This document shows positions 6,401 to 7,869 of a stretch of DNA of 7,869 nucleotides, piece after piece. The stretch is taken from contig RZZF01000077.1 of NCBI GenBank assembly GCA_009929975.1, forward strand, positions 1 through 7,869, written 5' to 3'. Below the pieces are notes generated by a model, which saw only the letters and a program-made list of their open reading frames with translations, made no database searches and was not told the origin of the DNA. Positions within the stretch are counted from its first letter, which is position 1; each line of letters starts with the position of its first letter. Source of the stretch: Clostridia bacterium. GTDB lineage: Bacteria > Bacillota > Clostridia > Saccharofermentanales > UBA5734. The translations under genes were made by a program, and so were the position numbers.

Positions 6401-7333
6401 ATGATCAGACGAATCAGACGTCATATCAAACCGGCCAGGCAATGGCTGAACACCGGCCATGCTAAGCTGATCAGGATGCCCGTCCTCGGAGCGGTGGCTG
6501 AATGGATCGGTGCCGGCCAGCGCCAACGGGTCAGCGGTATGGCGGCGGAATCAGCCTACTACATCATCCTCGCTTTTTTCCCGTTTTTCATATTCCTGAT
6601 CAGTCTTCTCGGGCTGATCGGCCAGCGGTCCGATATGACGAGCTGGCTGCTGTCTGAACTACAAGGCATCATTCCGGGACCCTTGCTGCTGACGATCGAG
6701 TCATTCCTGATTGAAACGGTTGAAAGCAGCAATCTGACACTGGCTTCTTTCAGTATGCTGGGTGTGGTATGGGCATCATCCAGCGGGTTCAGTGTGCTTC
6801 TGCGCGGCCTGGATCGCGCTTATGATCTCGAGCATACGTATTCATTCATCACGCTGCGCCTCCTCGGTCTGCTGCTCACCTTGATTCTCGGACTTGTCAT
6901 TCTGATGACACTGCTGCTCATCGCGTTTGGCGGCCTGGTCCTGGAACAGCTGCTGATCCATACCAGTTTGACGATCGCCAGCGCTGAACTTCTGCAATGG
7001 CTCCGTTTTCTTGCCTCATTTGTCCTGCTTTTTCTCGTGTTTATTTTTTTATATGCCGCCACCGCGACTCGCGGCCACCGTTTGCGCAAGGCCTGGCCGG
7101 GTGCCCTGTTCGCGGCCGCTGCCTGGATCGTGCTGTCAGCAGGATTTTCCTGGTATATCAGCAATTTTGACCGCTATGCCCGCCTCTATGGCAGTATCGC
7201 CGGATTGATTCTGCTGCTGGTCTGGATCTATCTGTGCTGCACCATGCTTTTATACGGCGGTGTTTTGAACGCGGTGATAGAAAAAAGACGCCTGCGCCGC
7301 GCTGGGCGGCGACAGGCATCTCCACAGAGTTGA
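6401..7333 (+). CDS. YihY/virulence factor BrkB family membrane protein
   Basis: This is a 310-residue polytopic inner-membrane protein of the YihY/BrkB family (formerly mislabelled ribonuclease BN). Six hydrophobic segments are visible at about 52-74, 113-135, 150-180, 200-220, 232-252 and 265-290. A basic cytoplasmic N-terminus precedes them. Family signatures are AAESAYYIILAFFPFFIFLI (48-67), VVWASSSGFSVLLRGLDRAY (122-141), WPGALFAAAAWIV (232-244) and FDRYARLYGSIAGLILLLVW (256-275). The molecular function of the family is not established. ATG 6401 is chosen, 10 bases after GGGAGGG (6384-6390); in-frame TTG 6392 is too close to that site. The family's late G-A-E motif is G-G-V here (286-288). 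The Arg-rich tail (295-305) is encoded by bases that also form the serpin gene's terminator on the other strand, which may have shaped it. Confidence 0.9.
   Translation: MIRRIRRHIKPARQWLNTGHAKLIRMPVLGAVAEWIGAGQRQRVSGMAAESAYYIILAFFPFFIFLISLLGLIGQRSDMTSWLLSELQGIIPGPLLLTIESFLIETVESSNLTLASFSMLGVVWASSSGFSVLLRGLDRAYDLEHTYSFITLRLLGLLLTLILGLVILMTLLLIAFGGLVLEQLLIHTSLTIASAELLQWLRFLASFVLLFLVFIFLYAATATRGHRLRKAWPGALFAAAAWIVLSAGFSWYISNFDRYARLYGSIAGLILLLVWIYLCCTMLLYGGVLNAVIEKRRLRRAGRRQASPQS
7281..7320 (-). terminator. Rho-independent terminator of the serpin gene, inside the YihY-family ORF
   Basis: On the minus strand, bases 7320-7306 pair with 7300-7287 to give a 14-bp stem with one G-U pair and one bulged base (opposite 7312). 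The loop is 5 bases. Six T residues follow directly (complement of AAAAAA at 7281-7286). It lies 42 bases after the serpin stop codon and entirely within the coding sequence for the last residues of the convergent membrane protein. On the plus strand the same bases make a stem with one C-A mismatch and no T-tract, so it should not act there. Confidence 0.88.
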
Positions 7334-7362
7334 ACGTGTTGATTTCGATCGCCGGATCCGGA

Positions 7363-7869
7363 TCAGGCCGGGTTTTCCAGAAGACCGATGAACAGCGGGG
7401 TCACGCTGTCCAGATCGAGCAGCACATAGACGAATGGCCGGTCGAAACTGACCGTCAGATCATAAACCGGCATCCCGGTCGCGCGCATCTCGACTGAGGT
7501 GACAGCGGCGGCTTCGGTTCCCAGTTCGTCGACCCGGATAAAGGTTTTGTGATGGACCTCCCCGATGAATAAATCACGTGTGCCGGAAGCACTCATCGCT
7601 GAAAAATCGGCGCTGTTCGAATCGAAGGCCTGAATGAGCCCCATGGCGGCCAAAGGCTTCACCAGACTGAGATCATCCTCAATCGTGAACTTGGGCAATG
7701 CCAGATCAACCATCCCCGTTTCCGCCTGCTCAACCCAGCCGGTCAGCCGGCCGTCGCTGAGCTGACTGACCAGATCAGCCGGAGACTCATCATCTCGCGG
7801 CAGCAGGGCAACCATCGCTGTCCGTTGATCCTTATAGGGCAGGACCACTCCAAGGACGCCGTCTGCATC
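7363..7869 (-). CDS. Serpin family protease inhibitor, N-terminus outside the window
   Basis: The last 168 residues of a serpin are visible; the frame is open to the window edge and ends at TGA (7365-7363). Serpins are suicide inhibitors of serine or cysteine proteases that trap the enzyme after cleavage of a reactive loop. Landmarks in order (numbered from the first visible residue) are VVLPYKDQRTAMVALLP (8-24), LALPKFTIED (56-65), LAAMGLIQAFDSNSADFSAM (73-92), and FIGEVHHKTFIRVDELGTEA (101-120). The end is FDRPFVYVLLD followed by PLFIGLLENP. The hinge GTEAAAVT (117-124) has Thr at P14 and small residues after it, as in inhibitory rather than non-inhibitory serpins. Counting from the hinge puts P1 at Thr131 and P1' at Gly132, but the primed side is about three residues longer than in alpha-1-antitrypsin, so this is uncertain. 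A secretion signal, if any, would lie outside the window. Confidence 0.92.
   Translation of the reverse strand, partial: DADGVLGVVLPYKDQRTAMVALLPRDDESPADLVSQLSDGRLTGWVEQAETGMVDLALPKFTIEDDLSLVKPLAAMGLIQAFDSNSADFSAMSASGTRDLFIGEVHHKTFIRVDELGTEAAAVTSVEMRATGMPVYDLTVSFDRPFVYVLLDLDSVTPLFIGLLENPA

Noticed and set aside
6266..6526. N-terminal extension of the AbrB-family gene to 6526
   Set aside because: The extra residues are hydrophilic and overlap the divergent YihY-family gene; ATG 6265 has an AAGGA site and starts the first membrane helix.
7341..7376. Possible plus-strand terminator after the YihY-family gene (CCGGATCCGG palindrome followed by GGGTTTT)
   Set aside because: The palindrome has no proper loop and the TTTT does not directly follow a stable stem; alternative stems are only about 4 bp and the region is serpin coding sequence.
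1..7869. Mobile element, CRISPR array, tRNA/rRNA or defence island
   Set aside because: No transposase, integrase, terminal inverted repeats, regularly spaced repeats or structured RNA gene was seen; genes fill almost the whole window.

Overview
The window is bacterial chromosomal DNA of moderately high G+C (mid-50s percent, estimated by eye). Genes are closely packed with strong AGGAGG-type Shine-Dalgarno sites. The content points to an anaerobe, most likely Bacillota or a relative: a two-subunit ferredoxin-type 2-oxoacid oxidoreductase, a baeRF-type protein, a zinc-ribbon AIM24 protein and a serpin. The taxonomic call is an inference from gene families and signals. No rRNA, tRNA, CRISPR, insertion sequence or phage gene was seen.

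Layout, left to right. (1) 2-454 (+) is the C-terminal part of a sugar phosphate isomerase/epimerase-type TIM barrel, cut by the window edge. (2) A consensus extended -10 promoter (TGTTATAAT, 482-490) starts a four-gene rightward block. It holds a bacterial eRF1-like protein of the baeRF3 type (564-1712), a zinc-ribbon AIM24 protein (1723-2514) whose Shine-Dalgarno overlaps the preceding stop codon, then korA (2600-4258) and korB (4260-5111). A second extended -10 box and a short hairpin lie in the 85-bp gap before korA, so korAB may also be transcribed on its own. A strong intrinsic terminator (5132-5171) closes the block. (3) 5177-6265 (-) is a duplicated AbrB-family membrane protein, convergent with korB. 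(4) 6401-7333 (+) is a YihY/BrkB-family membrane protein, divergent from the AbrB gene across a 135-bp gap. (5) 7363-7869 (-) is the C-terminal part of a serpin with an inhibitory-type hinge, convergent with the YihY gene.

How they may work together. KorA and KorB form one enzyme: oxidative decarboxylation of a 2-oxoacid to an acyl-CoA with electrons to ferredoxin. KorA carries its gamma domain as an N-terminal fusion. The baeRF3/AIM24 pair looks translationally coupled and is the least understood part of the window. No recognised defence or biosynthetic island is present.

Points most worth a second look: the baeRF3/zinc-ribbon-AIM24 pair; an intrinsic terminator for the serpin gene that lies inside the 3' coding end of the convergent YihY gene; replacement of a usual iron-sulfur cysteine in KorB by Gln; and the serpin reactive loop.
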